A stretch of DNA of 64,000 nucleotides from Denticeps clupeoides (lineage: Eukaryota; Chordata; Actinopteri; Clupeiformes; Denticipitidae): contig NC_041719.1 of assembly GCF_900700375.1 (NCBI RefSeq), positions 17,414,479 through 17,478,478 on the forward strand, written 5' to 3'. Below are positions 10,967 to 37,735 of this stretch, in pieces (the stretch's first letter is position 1; each line of letters begins with the position of its first letter). The position numbers and the translations under genes are program-made. The notes beneath the pieces were generated by a model. The model did no database searches. It was not told the DNA's origin and saw nothing but the letters and a program-made list of their open reading frames with translations.

Positions 10967-11534
10967 CATAGAGGAGTGTATTCTGCACCACTTCATTTTT
11001 AACAAGGAAAACAATTATCTTGTCTCGTGCTGAACGTCTTACCTCCAACCAGGAATATCTTATTTTCCTTGGCAATCTCAGACAGCAACAGAGTAGATTC
11101 GCCAGGGATCTTCTCTGCATATTCCGCGAAGAAGCCGGTGCCGTAAGGCGAGTTGAAACACTCCTGCAGATGTAAAGTCAGAAGGTTATTCGTCTGAACG
11201 CAGGGAACTCTTTATGAGCTATTGTCTGAACTGAAATGATGTATTCTGGTATCCCACTCACAGGTAAAACCACAATCTTCGCCCCCTGACCTGCTGCCTC
11301 GGTCACCAGGTTATGGGCTCTGCTCAGGTTGTCTGCTTTGACCTTTGACACGTGCAACTGAACGACAGCCAAGCGAAATTCTGCAAAGGGTCAGCTTTCA
11401 TTCAGACCAGCCAACATAAACTACTCTACAGCTACTTAAATTCGTATTATAGGCATTAAACGCATTCGAATCTGCCATTTGCCCAGGCTACGTACGCCGT
11501 ACTTACTCGACATTGCTTTTGCTATTCCTGACAT
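9675..11534 (-). CDS. nit2: Omega-amidase NIT2
   Basis: Ten minus-strand exons give 284 residues: 11534-11507, 11380-11262, 11163-11043, 10916-10828, 10740-10647, 10431-10357, 10276-10198, 10119-10021, 9926-9871 and 9769-9675. This is a nitrilase-superfamily carbon-nitrogen hydrolase that deamidates alpha-ketoglutaramate and alpha-ketosuccinamate. The catalytic triad is intact: Glu50 (PECFNSPYG, codon just after an intron), Lys119 (last codon of exon 4, [14 protein letters not shown]) and Cys160 ([13 protein letters not shown]). All three are shifted by seven from the human positions, because the N-terminus (MSGIAKAMS) is longer. A second in-frame Met in exon 1 would give nearly the human length. 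Introns carry a SINE fragment and a (CA)n tract directly before exon 4. Confidence 0.96.
10470..10584 (-). repeat. SINE family A fragment in nit2 intron 5
   Basis: GAGCAGTGTGTGGGGACGG, then GGATTTGAACCGGCAACC and CCGCTAGGCCACC show the head half of an inverted copy. The tail half is missing. Confidence 0.8.
10929..10965. repeat. (AC)n microsatellite, about 18 units
   Basis: An uninterrupted dinucleotide run. On the nit2 coding strand it is (GT)n and ends 12 nt before the first base of exon 4, occupying the usual polypyrimidine-tract position. Confidence 0.97.
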
Positions 11535-12230
11535 GAGTCCTCAGCTGGCTGCTCTGTCTGCTGCAGCTCACCTCGCACAGGCTGTCGCGCAAAGTTAATA
11601 TTTACGGCGTGAAGTTAGCTGCTATAACGTTTAACGCGACCTGAGATCCCGAGGAGCTGATGCACGCAGCCTGTGTAGTTTCTATGAGCCAAAGGTCGAT
11701 CCAAATCGTCTATTTGTTCTGGTTTTGATGCATAATGAGAACAGAACGACGAAAGCGGCGTGTAAACGTGTTGTATGATACTACTTCCGGTTTCAGGACA
11801 ACAACGTTTATGAACATGATTATGTTCCGAAAACCCGATCATTCTCACAGGCAGCAGCGCCGATATATTTCCAGAATTCGCCGATCGAGATCTTTGTTAG
11901 CGGTTAGTCAGTGTTTCGAGAATAAGCTTCGTTTCTCACAGATGTCAAAATAAAAGTCTTAACACCGCTGTCAAAGTTGAAGTTTCCTTTACGACAAACA
12001 GGAAAACGAAAACGACACGGACCGTGCTGCACTCGTCAACATCTGCACAGCACATCTGCACAGCAGAGTTGCCATTTTGGTTTATTATCAGAAAGTTTTT
12101 TTGTTCAATTAGAACGTTACATACACCTTGCTTAGTTTAAGCTTAAGATCAAATTGAACATGCCTCATTCTGAAAAAATATGTAATGAATCCAGAATAAC
12201 AAAATGATTTTTTTTTTTAACCTGATTTCA
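11535..12230. other. nit2 upstream region
   Basis: About 700 bp separate the nit2 Met from the likely tbc1d23 poly(A) site. The first 350 bp are relatively CpG-rich and should contain the nit2 promoter; no TATA box stands out. An open frame on the plus strand (11,735-11,953) has no recognisable homology and is not called. Confidence 0.5.
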
Positions 12231-12236
12231 TTTATT
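12231..12236 (-). terminator. tbc1d23: poly(A) signal of tbc1d23
   Basis: AATAAA on the coding strand, about 1.4 kb after the stop codon. The intervening 12,240-13,628 is AT-rich with no coding signal and fits a long 3' UTR. Confidence 0.6.
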
Positions 12237-13628
12237 TACAAAGAAAATGGGAGTTCATTTGTAAATTTACGAAAATAAAAGTGGTTAGAAAAATAACAAC
12301 AGTATAAGGTGCACAGAACAGAAAATAAATGTCCAAGCATTTTTACAAAGCAGAACGCAGTTTTGCAAAAGAAAACAAATTCTTCAAACTTCTCCCAAAA
12401 CCTTCTGCATAATGGAAGCCAGTCACAGGATCAACATATTACAATTTCTAATGGTTAGAGGAAAAAGGGGAGACAACATTTCAGAAACAAGCACGATGGG
12501 CAGAAGGAATAATGAAGAATGAGGAAAATGTGTTGAATCACAATTTAATGACAAAACCCGCTTCCCATTTTCCAAGTGCTTCCTGCATTTTTATGTTAGT
12601 TCTAAAGTAGCAAAGAAAGATACATTTCAGTAAAGTTACCTGGTCAACCAGGCAACTGGTCAGTTAATTGATAACTGCAACACCACCTCTTTCAAAACTG
12701 CTGTCAATTACTACAATGCAGGCAGATTCATTTTACAGTACACACAATACATATTTAATGTTAACCGTTCAAAAATATGCATCTTCCTTAATGCTATTTG
12801 CCACTTAACCATTCATGGGAAGAAAAACAAACAAATGAACATTAAATTAAAATAGCACATTTAAGCAAAAGACACGAGAGAGCATGTACATGGCCATCCT
12901 TTGACTTGTGCTATTGTTTGGTACTAGTCCTCTTAAATCCCAATCTATTCATTATTTTCTCTGAGTGAAAATAATGTGGGCAAACATTGCATTTGAGGGG
13001 AAAAAAGACCCATTAACAGGCCTCCAGCTACCTTTATCATGTTCAATACTGCCCAGATAAATACACATCCAACTCTATACAATCACATAAACATGCTGCT
13101 ATTTGTGCTGTTTAACAACATGGCTACATGATGGATGAATATATAAATTAAGAGTGAGAATAACGAGAATGTCTGTGAATGCAGCCACCTCAGAGTAGAC
13201 AGGTCCTCCTCCTGCACCATGGTGACCTTCGTGTTTGATGGCTGAGGAGTTGTCTATAGTTAAGGCTATTAAGACAGGAGCATCACCACTGCACTCAGAT
13301 TCCACAGCCAATTAGTTGCCACTCTGAGATGAAACATCAAAAGTAAAAAATACCATTACTAGTGTTTATGTTTTCAGCCACGGGTAATCATTACAGAGGA
13401 AGCTGGTCTCTGTCTATCATCTGCCGTCAGTTTCAGTGAGGAGGACCCCGCAGGGGTGGGTAAATGTTCAACACTGCCGTTTAGCACACCGTCCAGAGAG
13501 TAGGCAGAAAAAGACAACGATAAATAGACAGGGAGCGCTCCAGCCCGTCTGTCCGTCAACTGACACAGTTTGACACATGGCAGTTCCCCATGTGGCCAGC
13601 AGAGGCGCTCATGCTCCAGCTGTCCTCA

Positions 13629-27520
<13,892 letters not shown>

Positions 27521-28965
27521 CACTGCGCTGCTGTCCACGTCACAGCTGCCGTAACGCGAGCGGCGTGTCGCAACTACGCTTCACGTCTGTTGCCCTGGCG
27601 ACCGTGACAGGCGTTTGCAGCAGTGAGCCAGTCAATGAAAATGTACTTTAATTGTCGATTTAAAACAGTACCTTTAAAGATCAAAATGTATATTTTAGAC
27701 GTCACAATGCAAATACGGAATTAAATAGTCAAATGAGCAAAAATTCGCTGACATTTTTGTAAACAGCCAATAAAATGTGTACCTTCCATCTTTAGAATCT
27801 TTTTCGAATTTTATTCTTAACATGACAAAGCGCAAGATAACCATGCATTCAAGGTTTCTTTAAATGTTCTAGTCAGGTCAAGTGCAACTGTTTTTTTAAT
27901 CACCTCAACAAATGAAAACAGCAAGTCACTTCATTCAGAGCACAGGCAAACAACAACGTTCACCGATCTACATGCTTTTCTCATATTCCTCCTATCTTCT
28001 ATATAATATTAACAGCTTAATACTACACCTAATGCAACATTAAGACAATGGGGACAGAGTCTCAAAGTTTAAGTTCATAAAAGCAAACATCCGATCAGTG
28101 TTTTATTCTAACCAAGGGACTGTTCCTGTTTTTTTTTTTCTAAGAAAAGTTTGCACTTGTACCATCACAGAACGACTGATCAGAAATTTTTACAACAGTA
28201 GCAAAGTTTAAAGCTGCATGTCTTTAAATAGTGCTGTTTTATAAAACTTTTTTTACCAGTTTGAACTTGTTACTATGGCAGTATTTCCCATAAATAACTA
28301 ACTTTTTATGTTAAGTTTAACCTCAAAACTTCAGAAATGAGTTTGTTCCGCAGTTAAATGAAAGGCCTTAAATTAAAAAATGTACCTTAAAGAAATGAAA
28401 TGCTTAAAACCTCAAACACCTAAACCCTTTGCAAGGATAACGATATAGGGCATCTACATGCTACATTCATAAGACTCTTTGTGTTCAAACATGTTGGCTT
28501 TGTCTGACATAACAGTACACTAAGGTGCAGAAAAGTCATGCAAAAGAAAATAAATTCTCCATATATAAAGTTCATGATGCAGGACTTCAAGATAAGATTA
28601 ATCAGAATGTTGGCTTGTTTTTCTAATAAAAGCCACTGCCTGTGCTAATGGAATATGTTAGAAACACAAAAGGTCTGAGTCTTAAGCGAGTGATGCATAA
28701 CCTAGTGTTTGGTCATTTATTTTTGACAAAACATGGGGGGGGGGAAAAAAAAAAATTATTCCCTGGGTATACAATGGCCTTCTTGCTCACAGATGGCCAG
28801 GACCTCTTTGAACTTAACAAAACAAACCTTTGTTACACTTAGAAGCTTTAATAATCTGGAGTTAAATGTCAATGTTACTAAAGATTCATACAAAGCACTA
28901 AACAAGAGGCCACAGAAACCCCTTTTCTTCTTAAACAGTTAGGATTCAGAATAATCTTATTAACA

Positions 28966-28971
28966 TTTATT
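28966..28971 (-). terminator. tomm70: Candidate tomm70 poly(A) signal
   Basis: AATAAA on the coding strand, about 725 bp after the stop. Two further AATAAA signals at 28,102-28,107 and 27,810-27,815 could give 3' UTRs of 1.6-1.9 kb. Which is used cannot be told from sequence. Confidence 0.4.
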
Positions 28972-29043
28972 TATAAAGAAGAGTCTCACACATGCTGTAC
29001 AGAATATAAAAAGAAAATAAAGCAAATCCCCCAAAACAAAAAT

Positions 29044-29045
<2 letters not shown>

Positions 29046-29074
<29 letters not shown>
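29046..29074. repeat. (TA)n microsatellite in the tomm70 3' region
   Basis: A 29-bp uninterrupted alternating TA run in the likely 3' UTR of tomm70. A separate A-run of about 24 bases lies near 29,459-29,482. Confidence 0.95.
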
Positions 29075-29078
<4 letters not shown>

Positions 29079-29451
29079 GCCCCATCTTTGAACCTTGCCT
29101 CAAGTCCCCTTGGCTTTAAACATTTTTAACTCCAGCAATACGCCAAACAAACGTTTACATACATATCTGGACTAATATTTCCCATACCATGAGAGCAGAT
29201 GCTATGACATGGAGACGTTGAGACAGAACTGCTCTGAACAATACAAAAAAAGACAAGCAGGTCTTAATGTTTTGTTTTAGTTGTGTTGCATGTTTCAATC
29301 TGGCACGGCAACATTTCTAAATAGTCTTGGATGATTTCTGAAATCAAGATGTTATGGAATGTGAAACATCTTTAGAAGTAAAGAATCATGACAAGAGAAC
29401 GTTTAAGCAATAAATGACAAGAGGACGCAGCAAATGACTGTTTCAGAAATA

Positions 29452-29482
<31 letters not shown>

Positions 29483-29695
29483 GTGCATTCTCTCGCTAGC
29501 TCTCACTCATTTTCTGTCTCTGAACAAACATATTCCACCGAGAATACTGAGGACATCTAAATAAATCACAAGATCGTAGAACATGTTCTGTCTGCCTTCC
29601 ATCTTTTGACACCTTTTCAAAAATAAAACAAATGAAACATCAGCATTTACAGCAGAGTCAGGCTGAGCAGTGGAGAGGTGGGACGGGAAGGAGCA

Positions 29696-32600
29696 TTAAA
29701 GTGTCGGGGGCTTCAGCCCATACTTTCTGGCCACTTCAGTCTGGGCGTAGGCTGCATCGCACAGAGAGTACAGATGAGCCATCTCCATCTCAGACTTGGC
29801 CAGGTTTATGGCCTTGTTGAACATGTCTATAGCCTTATCCAGATTTCCTCTGTGGAAACAACAATTTGATTGATGAGACATTTGTTTCATATTATTTCAT
29901 TAATATGACAAGTCAATGGGTCATTTTTTTTTTTTTAAATAAAAACATTACTAACTAGCCCCTCAAAAATTGATGTAACAGACCTTTGGACTTCAATGGT
30001 TCCCATAGTTTCATATGCAAAGTCACACTTGTTGTCAATCTCAATCGCCTTGCTGATGAGCTCCAGGCCTAGGTCCAGGTCCTGTTTCCACTGGAGTTGG
30101 AGTAGACTACATGCACATATACATACACACACGATGAAGTGTGGGAAGACGCTGAAATGCTCATTTTAATTCGGTCCACACAAAGTTTAAAATAATGATC
30201 CAGAGTGATGACGCACCCTTTGTGGACATATGTGGTGGCGTTGTCAGGCTCCAGCTCAATACACTTGTCATACATTTCATCTGCCTTCCCAAACTGTTGC
30301 TGGTCAGTGAGAGCCTACCAAGGAAACATTGAGACGGTCAGATTAAACGCAGAGTAAAAGTATAGTGTCCAAAATGTAGACAAATTTATGGGAATTTTGA
30401 TGGTAAATTCATACCTGTGCATATAAAGCATAACCCTCAGCACACTTGGGAAACCGTTTGATTACATCCTCAAAGCCATTCATGGCTGTCTGCACTTGGG
30501 CAGGGTTGTTTCCAGTATATGCTTGCCTGTACTGGAGAGACATTTTAATTTAATTTTTTTTTTTTACATGACTGTTACAGGAAACTTAAAAAAGGATGTG
30601 TATCTCCTCACCAGAGCAAAACACTTCTGCGCCTGAGCCAGGGCCGAATCGGGTCTGAGCTTGATGCACGCATCAAAATCTCCTACAGCCTCCTCCACCT
30701 GGTCCAACAAGATCTTCAGCTGGAGGACAGAGGAACATGTATGGGCACTGATGACAGCACAATTACACAGAATGTGAATGACAAAGAAGACTGCTAAAGG
30801 CAAGTAGGTGTACATAGTGAAACATGCAACTCAAACTGATATGTACAAGCCTCTGCATCTTTGGAGAAGAACAAAGTGCACAATACAAGAGAGCACTCAG
30901 TGCAGAAAACATTTGCAAAAAGATACAACATGTACAAGGAATTCACAAAGATCTGAGGGATCTTCAGATGAGAAGAACCTACCTGTCCCCGGTGGTGGTA
31001 AACATCAGCGTTGTGTGAGTCGATCTCAGCAGCACTGTTGAAGTCCTGTGTGGAGAGATGTGGCTGCTGTTGCTGCATGTACATGCTACCCCGCTTAATC
31101 AGGGCATTTGCCTGGAGCTGGCATGGCACAGAGAGAAAAACAACAGCATCGTCAGAAAGGAGAAAGCAGTCCAACGCACATAAACACACACACGTTAAGA
31201 CACTAGCAATGCCAACATGCATTGCTAGTGACATATAGAATTTACTGCAGCTGAGCATCTTTATCACTTTATAGGTGGGTAGTTAGTAACAGGACACGGA
31301 CGCATTTTGGCAAGTGCCCTGCTCACTTTGACATTTGCGTCCTGCATGTTGATAACGCGGTCAAGATCGGGCTGTGCAGCGGTGGCGTTGCCAATCAGCA
31401 GGTAGAAGGTGGCCCTCAGCAACAGGGCCTCCGCTGTATAGCGGCCTTGAGACTCCACCTCTTTGGTGCATTCGCTGATTATTTTGTCGTAGTTCTCCTC
31501 TTCCATGTACTGCTTGGCTTTCAGGTAGCTGGAACTGCAGAGAGAAAGCAGTCAACATTAGAAGAGAAATAAAACCCTATAATCAGCAAGAACGCATCCA
31601 GAACTTTTTTTTCTTTGAAGACCCTTTGACATGTGATCTGATTTACGCTTGATTCATGTTCTATACAATGTGTTCATTTTACTCAGGAACATTCCATAAT
31701 GAACATAAATCAATAATTAGAAAAAAGCGATTGAATTAAACTTAACAAAACCTAACAGAAAGGGTAATGTTAGTAATTAGAAGGCACTTAACTTACACCC
31801 TCCCCCCACACCCAGAATGTTTTTCTGACCTCTCAGTGACCTCTGCAGCCTCGCCCTCTTTGTCCTTGTCCTCGTCCTTCTTCTCGCCTTTCTGCAGGGG
31901 CTGGGAGATGATGTCGTCAGTGAAGGAGCTGAAATAGGACTTAATGAACTGTGGGGAGGGCATCAGGGGCTCACGATTCTAGAGAATATAACAAAAAAAA
32001 TGTATTCATATCTTGAGTCATAAACATGCTCAATGCAACAAGAGGAATAAAGATTAAGACAAAGTTGGAATATTCCATATGGAATAACAAATATAAAATT
32101 ATATTTAGGTCTAATTACACTTACAATCTGTCTCACTGACACTCACTCAGAGTCCATTATACCACAAAACATTTTTTTGCTTTCTGAATACATAAGGCGT
32201 TACCTTATATTTTTCTTTTGCTTTCTCTTTGCCAAGCTGTTTCAGCACCCTGTCTGCCAGCAGCATGCTCTGCTGGTTCTGGAAGGCCTCGAGGATACAA
32301 ACAGCAGTTACATCTGCAGGGGAACGTACAGGCATGAAATTCAGGCCGGACAACCAGCTCTGTCCCGCTGCAGGGGGTTTTCCCCTAAAAACCTCCACCA
32401 ACAGGTAACACACGATTTCCTTAAACAAACCTTCCAGGCACTCCTTCCTGCTGTCCAGTTTCTCCAGCGCTTTGGCACGTCTGAACAAAGCCTTCACATA
32501 TCGCGGATTAAGCTCAACAGCCTGAGAGCAGTCCTGCACCACTTCAGCCCATCGCATCTGCAAGAGGAGAATGATAAAAGCCATGTTTCGAATTAAGGTC

Positions 32601-34391
32601 AAATGGCTACTTCTTAACACACAGCCTTAAACTATCTTAACATTTTCAGTGATTCATATAAAACAAACAAAAAAACCCAAGAAAGTATAATCTGTCATTT
32701 TGACCTGTGACATCACTGACCTGCTGCTCATAGGCTGCAGCCCTGTTCTGGTAGAACGTGGACAGGTCACTCTTCTGGTCTTTGGGACACAGGTTGATGG
32801 CCTCTGTGTAGCACTGGATTGCGTTATCATATTTGCCTGCCTTGAAATATTTGTTGCCCTTACTCTTAGCTGACTGAGCACGGTCCAGCGGGGTCTGAGA
32901 GAAGAAAAGTGCAAATAGGTGTCCGACCATTATAAAACATATAAAATATCACAGAATCTTACATTGAGGTCTCTGCATCCAGATGCCCAAAGCAAAACAA
33001 CCGCACAACAGTAAAAGTACAGTATTAAGGCTACAGCTTAGAAATAATATGTGAACTATTAACATTCAATACATGTATGGAATAAAATGAAACTGAAAAT
33101 TCAATACAAATGTTTGCATTATGTGTTCATATAGGTGAGGTCTAATGACATCAAAAACATTGTATGATTACATTGGTCAAGTAAATGTTGCGTTTATAAT
33201 GCTCGTAGTATATTAACCAGCAGTGTTTGATTAGCTCCAGTCATCAGGAGCCCAGCATGGCTCCGTCGTGCATTGGGCGTCTCAGGCTCAGCCAGTGAGG
33301 GGTAAATAGGGGGATTACGACCGTGTGAGGACAGTATGATCTCCTCCAGACTCCACCTTAATCCCAACCAGCTGGCTGGAGGTGCAGTAAAATCCCCTCA
33401 TTGTCATACTCCGATGAAATCGAGCACACGTCCGATTTATATCACAAGCGGTATAAAATTCTGGCAGCGCTTCCCACGCCAAATAGACGAATCTGCTCGG
33501 TGCTCTTTGGAGCTCAGACGCTTAGCTGCTCAACTAATCCTCCAAGATAAGACTACGCGTGGTCTGCGGCCAGGCGGCAGCGACGAGCGGCCACTCTTCA
33601 GACGATAACGAGGCCGGACGAACCCTGGCCTCTGCACCCAAGTCCACAGAACTACCTTCTCCAGGGCGTCCCTTCTGTGAATGGAAGCCAACACACGTGG
33701 CTAACCAATTATCCCACTAATGAAGCCGATACATTATCGAACATTCGTTATAGCGCAGACGCCGCATTTATTTCCCATTTTTAATCCTGCGAAGTGAACC
33801 AAGAAAGCTGTCGGTCTGTCTAGGTGGCTAGACGCGGCTAAGGCAGGAGGTGCTAGGCTAAACCCGGCTAGGCCAGGCCGTGATCTGTCAGAACGCTCCG
33901 CCACGCAAAAAAAAAAAAAACGTTCACACCGGGACCCGTGGAGCGCAGCCCCGCCGAAGCCGCCTCGGCAGGTGACGCGGATGACAACCTGCGCGGGTTT
34001 ACCCGGGTCTACAGCCGCACTCCACCCGTGTCCTTGACTTCCGCCCTTTCCCCTCTCCCTGTGCCGCGGCGCAGGTCGGGCTTGGCGGGACCGAAGAGCC
34101 GACTTGGCCGTCTTTCTGCCTCACTGCATGGTCAAAGTAACGGGACGGGGCCCCTACCATGTCCGCCGGCTCTTGGTTGGCGGGGCTCCGCTGGCCCTGT
34201 ACGGGGCTGGCACTGCCTTCCGGCGCCTTCCGCTCCCCTTCGCCTTTACCCCGCTTCTCGTTGGCGCGGCAGCGGCTCCACAGGTACACGGCGCCGAGCC
34301 CCAGCGCGATCGGGGCGCCCACCAGGAGCGCCAGCTGCCAGCGTGGGAGACCAGTCCCGGACTGCGGCTCTACGGGCTTCGAAGCGGCCAT
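29696..34391 (-). CDS. tomm70: Mitochondrial import receptor subunit TOM70
   Basis: Twelve exons give 578 residues: 34391-34158, 32894-32721, 32557-32431, 32313-32204, 31978-31830, 31534-31327, 31117-30983, 30719-30612, 30531-30415, 30314-30217, 30106-29984 and 29849-29696. An N-terminal membrane anchor (about residues 19-40, LALLVGAPIALGLGAVYLW) is followed by a Lys/Arg/Glu linker and tandem TPR motifs. These include the chaperone-binding clamp repeats (KSKGNKYFKAGKYDNAIQCY, ALFRRAKALEKL) and the C-terminal preprotein-binding TPRs, ending YGLKPPTL. TOM70 sits in the outer mitochondrial membrane and docks Hsp70/Hsp90-bound preproteins. It is about 30 residues shorter than human, all in exon 1. 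The start Met is the conserved MAASKPVE. An upstream in-frame Met at 34,463 is preceded by low-complexity Gly codons. Confidence 0.97.
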
Positions 34392-36230
34392 GATCCACCA
34401 CGCAACGGGCAGCGAGCACACACTACCACCACCGCCGCCGCCTCCTCTGGCGTCGGTACGCACGGCGGGGTCAAAGGTCTCAGCCCGTTGAATCCTGGGA
34501 TACTGGCGCCGATAGCGGAACTACAACCGGGGCGTCGACATAGGGCAATTCCTGAGCCATTTGCTGTTTTAAACAATATATGTATAGCTTCCATACTCTA
34601 AATATCGCAAACAGTATATTGACATATTGTGGTAACACGAAATAGCGAAAAATTCAGAGTAGTGCCGTAAACAGTAAGTGATACAACAGTGCCGCCTAGT
34701 GGTAACTTATACTTACAGCATTCAGGCGCTGCATCAATTAGGAAATGTTGCCTGAATATGAATGACTATTAATTTTTTTAAAGTGCTCAGTCTCCTCTGT
34801 CTGTGGCCATAAGTGTCCCATTCTTTGACACGTCAAGGATGAAATCTGTACATGAACTCTCTCACTCAGTTTTTTCCTTGATACTGTACAATACAATGCT
34901 GTTGTTTGCAATAAACAGTCAGTGTAATGAAAAACACAAAATGTTCCAGTTCCTCTTGTAGAAAATAATGGTTTAAGGGTCTGTGTAAACAACTTAGATT
35001 TCTTGAATGTATTAAATTGTTTTTTTTACAGTGGATTTTGAAAGTCTGTTCATTGATAGCCCTCAAGAGTTCTGACACATAGTGTAAAATATCTATTATT
35101 TACGGATCATGCATCCCTAGTTTTGGATGAGCTCTCGGATCAATTTTCGCTGGAAGCTGAATCACACAACAAAATCAATTGGTGCTTGTGTCAGCACCGG
35201 CCTGAAACAACAAGGCTGTAGTGGAAGACACATTCTTGTACAACACTGGCGGATGATGGCACATCTTAGATTCGACAGTGTCAACTGTATATTACAAGAC
35301 TGCTCTTCACCATACACTACAATATACTGTTAATGAACAATGGCTGAAATATGGGCTAAGGATGTGTTGGACTTAGGGCACTAGACATTTCGATCGAGTG
35401 AAGTGAGACCAGACTACACACAACTCATGATAAACCTATTAAAACGATGCCTCATGGGAAGGAGTTATGTGACAATCAACTGTGCCATGATTGCTGATTT
35501 ATTGTGGCATGAGGGCTAATAATCAGATCTAAATCAGAAACACTTTCTTTTTAATTTGGCCTATTTAATTAGACGAATAAAAGTTAAATTGTCAAGATCA
35601 ACATTTTTTTCTTGGTTGTGTTGCTTAATGTCCATCTACTGACTGTTTTTAACAGTAGCTACGCTGAACAAAGTAAACCATAGCTGACATTTGTTTCATG
35701 TTTTTTTTCCTCATTGCAGCAGTTAAAAAATATTAGTTTGCACTTTTAAGCTGTCAAATTTTTGCTCCTAAGTATTTTTTTTACTTTACTATAATGCTAC
35801 TGATAGCAGGTTTGTTTGGTTTATTCACATTATGGCAATGCTATAATATATTCGGTGTGACAGGTTTATATATATTTTTTTAGTTTAGCCAGTGTTCACA
35901 TTTGTTGTATTTAAAGAAAAATGGCTTTAATTCTTAATATACATAATATAAATGATACTTTGGAAATAATAAATGGAATAAATGGAATAATTCAGTAAAA
36001 TGTAAAATATCCTGTTAAATATTAAAATTAACTTGCAAGAACACATAGTACTACAAAAGTCTCAGGTACCAGTACAAGCCATTGAAAACAAAACTGTCAC
36101 AGCTGTGGTCACCCCGCCGAGCTGAGGTCGCCGTGTTCTGCTTCATTACAGCTTTTGGCAGACACTCTTATCCAGTGTAATGATTAATTAGATCTTTTGT
36201 ATCAAATATATAATATGATATACAATATGA
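34392..36230. other. tomm70 upstream region and AT-rich spacer
   Basis: The first 150 bp above the tomm70 Met are CpG-rich (complement of the CCACCACCGCCGCC tract) and should include its promoter. From 34,560 to 36,230 the DNA is AT-rich. I recognised no gene, transposon or RNA in it. Confidence 0.45.
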
Positions 36231-36231
36231 A

Positions 36232-36374
36232 GCTCTGCTTTTAACCATCACCCGCAGTGAGCAGCGGGCAGCCATGAAAGGGTGCTCAGTGGCACCTTTG
36301 GCGGTTTGGGATTCGAACCCACAACCATCTGATTAAGGGTCTAGCTTCCTTACCCGCTAGGCCACCACTGCCCC
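36232..36374 (-). repeat. SINE family A fragment
   Basis: An inverted copy with TTTAACCATCACCCGCAGTG, GGGATTCGAACCCACAACC and CCGCTAGGCCACCACTGCCC. The outer tail segment and part of the middle block are deleted. Confidence 0.85.
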
Positions 36375-36394
36375 AGCTTTGTACCATCTTGTAC

Positions 36395-37535
36395 AGTGAG
36401 AGGATGTCTAATGAATGGAGAAGTAAATTGGTACAGATTTTCAAGAAAAGGGGGATAAGCAGTAACTACATGAGACTGAAGTTGATCAGCCACAGCATGA
36501 GGTAATAGGAAAGAGTGTTGGGAGCAAGGTGATGATCAGCGAGCAGCAGTATGGTTTCATGCTGGGAGAGAGCACTACAGATGCTCTCAGGGTGTTGATG
36601 GAGGAGTACAGTGAAGGTCAGAATGAGCTGCACTGTGTCTTCATGGACGTGGCGAAGTATTATACAATGACAGGGAACTTCGAGAGGAGCTGTGGCTATA
36701 TGGGGAAGTCAGGAGAAGTATGTAAAAGTGGTACAGGACATGTATGAAGACAGTGTGACAGCGGTGAGTTCTGGACAGATTGACAGATGAGACTAGACAG
36801 GAGTCCCCATGGACTATGATGTTTCCTGATTGTGCTCTGCAGTGAGAGTAGGGTGCAGGTGGATGAGACCTGGAGAGGTGGAGATCTGCTCTAGAGAGGA
36901 GAGCAATGAAGGTCAGTAGGGCTAAGACAGAGTACATGTGTGTGAATGACCGGGAGGACAGCTGGATGGTCAGGTTATGGGGAGTAGGGCTGGTGAAGGA
37001 GTAGGAATTCAGCTACTTGGGTTCAACAGTGCAGAACAATGGGAAGTGTGAAAGAGAGGTGAAGAAGAGAGTGCAGGCTAGAATGGGTGGAGAAGAGAGG
37101 CAGGAGCAATTTGTGACAGGCAGTGTGACTGAAAGGGATGGTTTACAGGACAGTAGTGAGACCAGCGATGTTATATGGGTTGGAGATGGTGACTCTGACG
37201 AAAAGACAGGAGGCAGAGCTGTACGGGGCTGTTAAAGATGCTGAGATTTATAATGGGGTGACAAAGATGGACAGGATTGAAGAATGCATGCATTAGAGGA
37301 TCAGTTAGGGTTGGATGTTTTGGAAGTCAGAGAGCCGGGATTGCATTGGTTTGGACAGGTACAGAGGAGAGACAGGGGGGAAAGAGGAAGGCTTAGTAGG
37401 AGGTTTATTGATGTGGTGAGAGAGGACATGCAGGTGGTTGGTGTGGAAGAGAAGGACGTAGAGGACCGGGGGAGATGGAGACGGTTGATCCACTGTGGAG
37501 ACCCCTAACGGGGGCAGGCAAAAGTAAAAGAAGAA
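36395..37535 (+). mobile_element. 3' remnant of a non-LTR retrotransposon (LINE, RTE-like)
   Basis: The plus strand carries degraded reverse-transcriptase segments in shifting frames. In order: SEQQYGFMLGESTTDALRVL, then ELHCVFMDVAK (first catalytic Asp region), EFSYLGSTVQ-like, and a C-terminus RRFIDVVREDMQVVGVEEKDVEDR followed by a CGDP stop. The 3' end has a purine-rich GGGGCAGGCAAAAGTAAAAG tail. The 5' part of the element is absent, typical of truncated LINE insertions. The family assignment to RTE is from memory of the protein pattern. Confidence 0.75.
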
Positions 37536-37584
37536 AGAATGTAGCTTTGTACATATTTGTGGTGAACACTCATCCACTCAATAG

Positions 37585-37731
37585 GGTGGCAGTAGCCTAG
37601 TGGGTAACACACTTGCCTATGAAGCAGAAGACCCAGGTTCAAATCCCACTTACTACCATTGTGTCCCTGAGCAAGACACTTAACCCTAAGTTGCTCCAGG
37701 GGGGACTGTCCCTGTAACTGCTGATTGTAAA
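37585..37731 (+). repeat. SINE family B, truncated tail
   Basis: GGCAGTAGCCTAGTGGGTAA, CAGGTTCAAATCCCACTTAC and GAGCAAGACACTTAACCC are present. The copy ends at CTGATTGTAA, just before the adjacent Tc1 element, which may have inserted in or truncated its tail. Confidence 0.85.
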
Positions 37732-37735
37732 TCTA

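Noticed and set aside
11735-11953. 72-codon ORF upstream of nit2
   Set aside because: Arg-rich but no homology. It lies in the nit2 promoter region.
33938-34601. Several long plus-strand ORFs over tomm70 exon 1
   Set aside because: They are antisense shadows of the GC-rich exon 1 and promoter. No homology.
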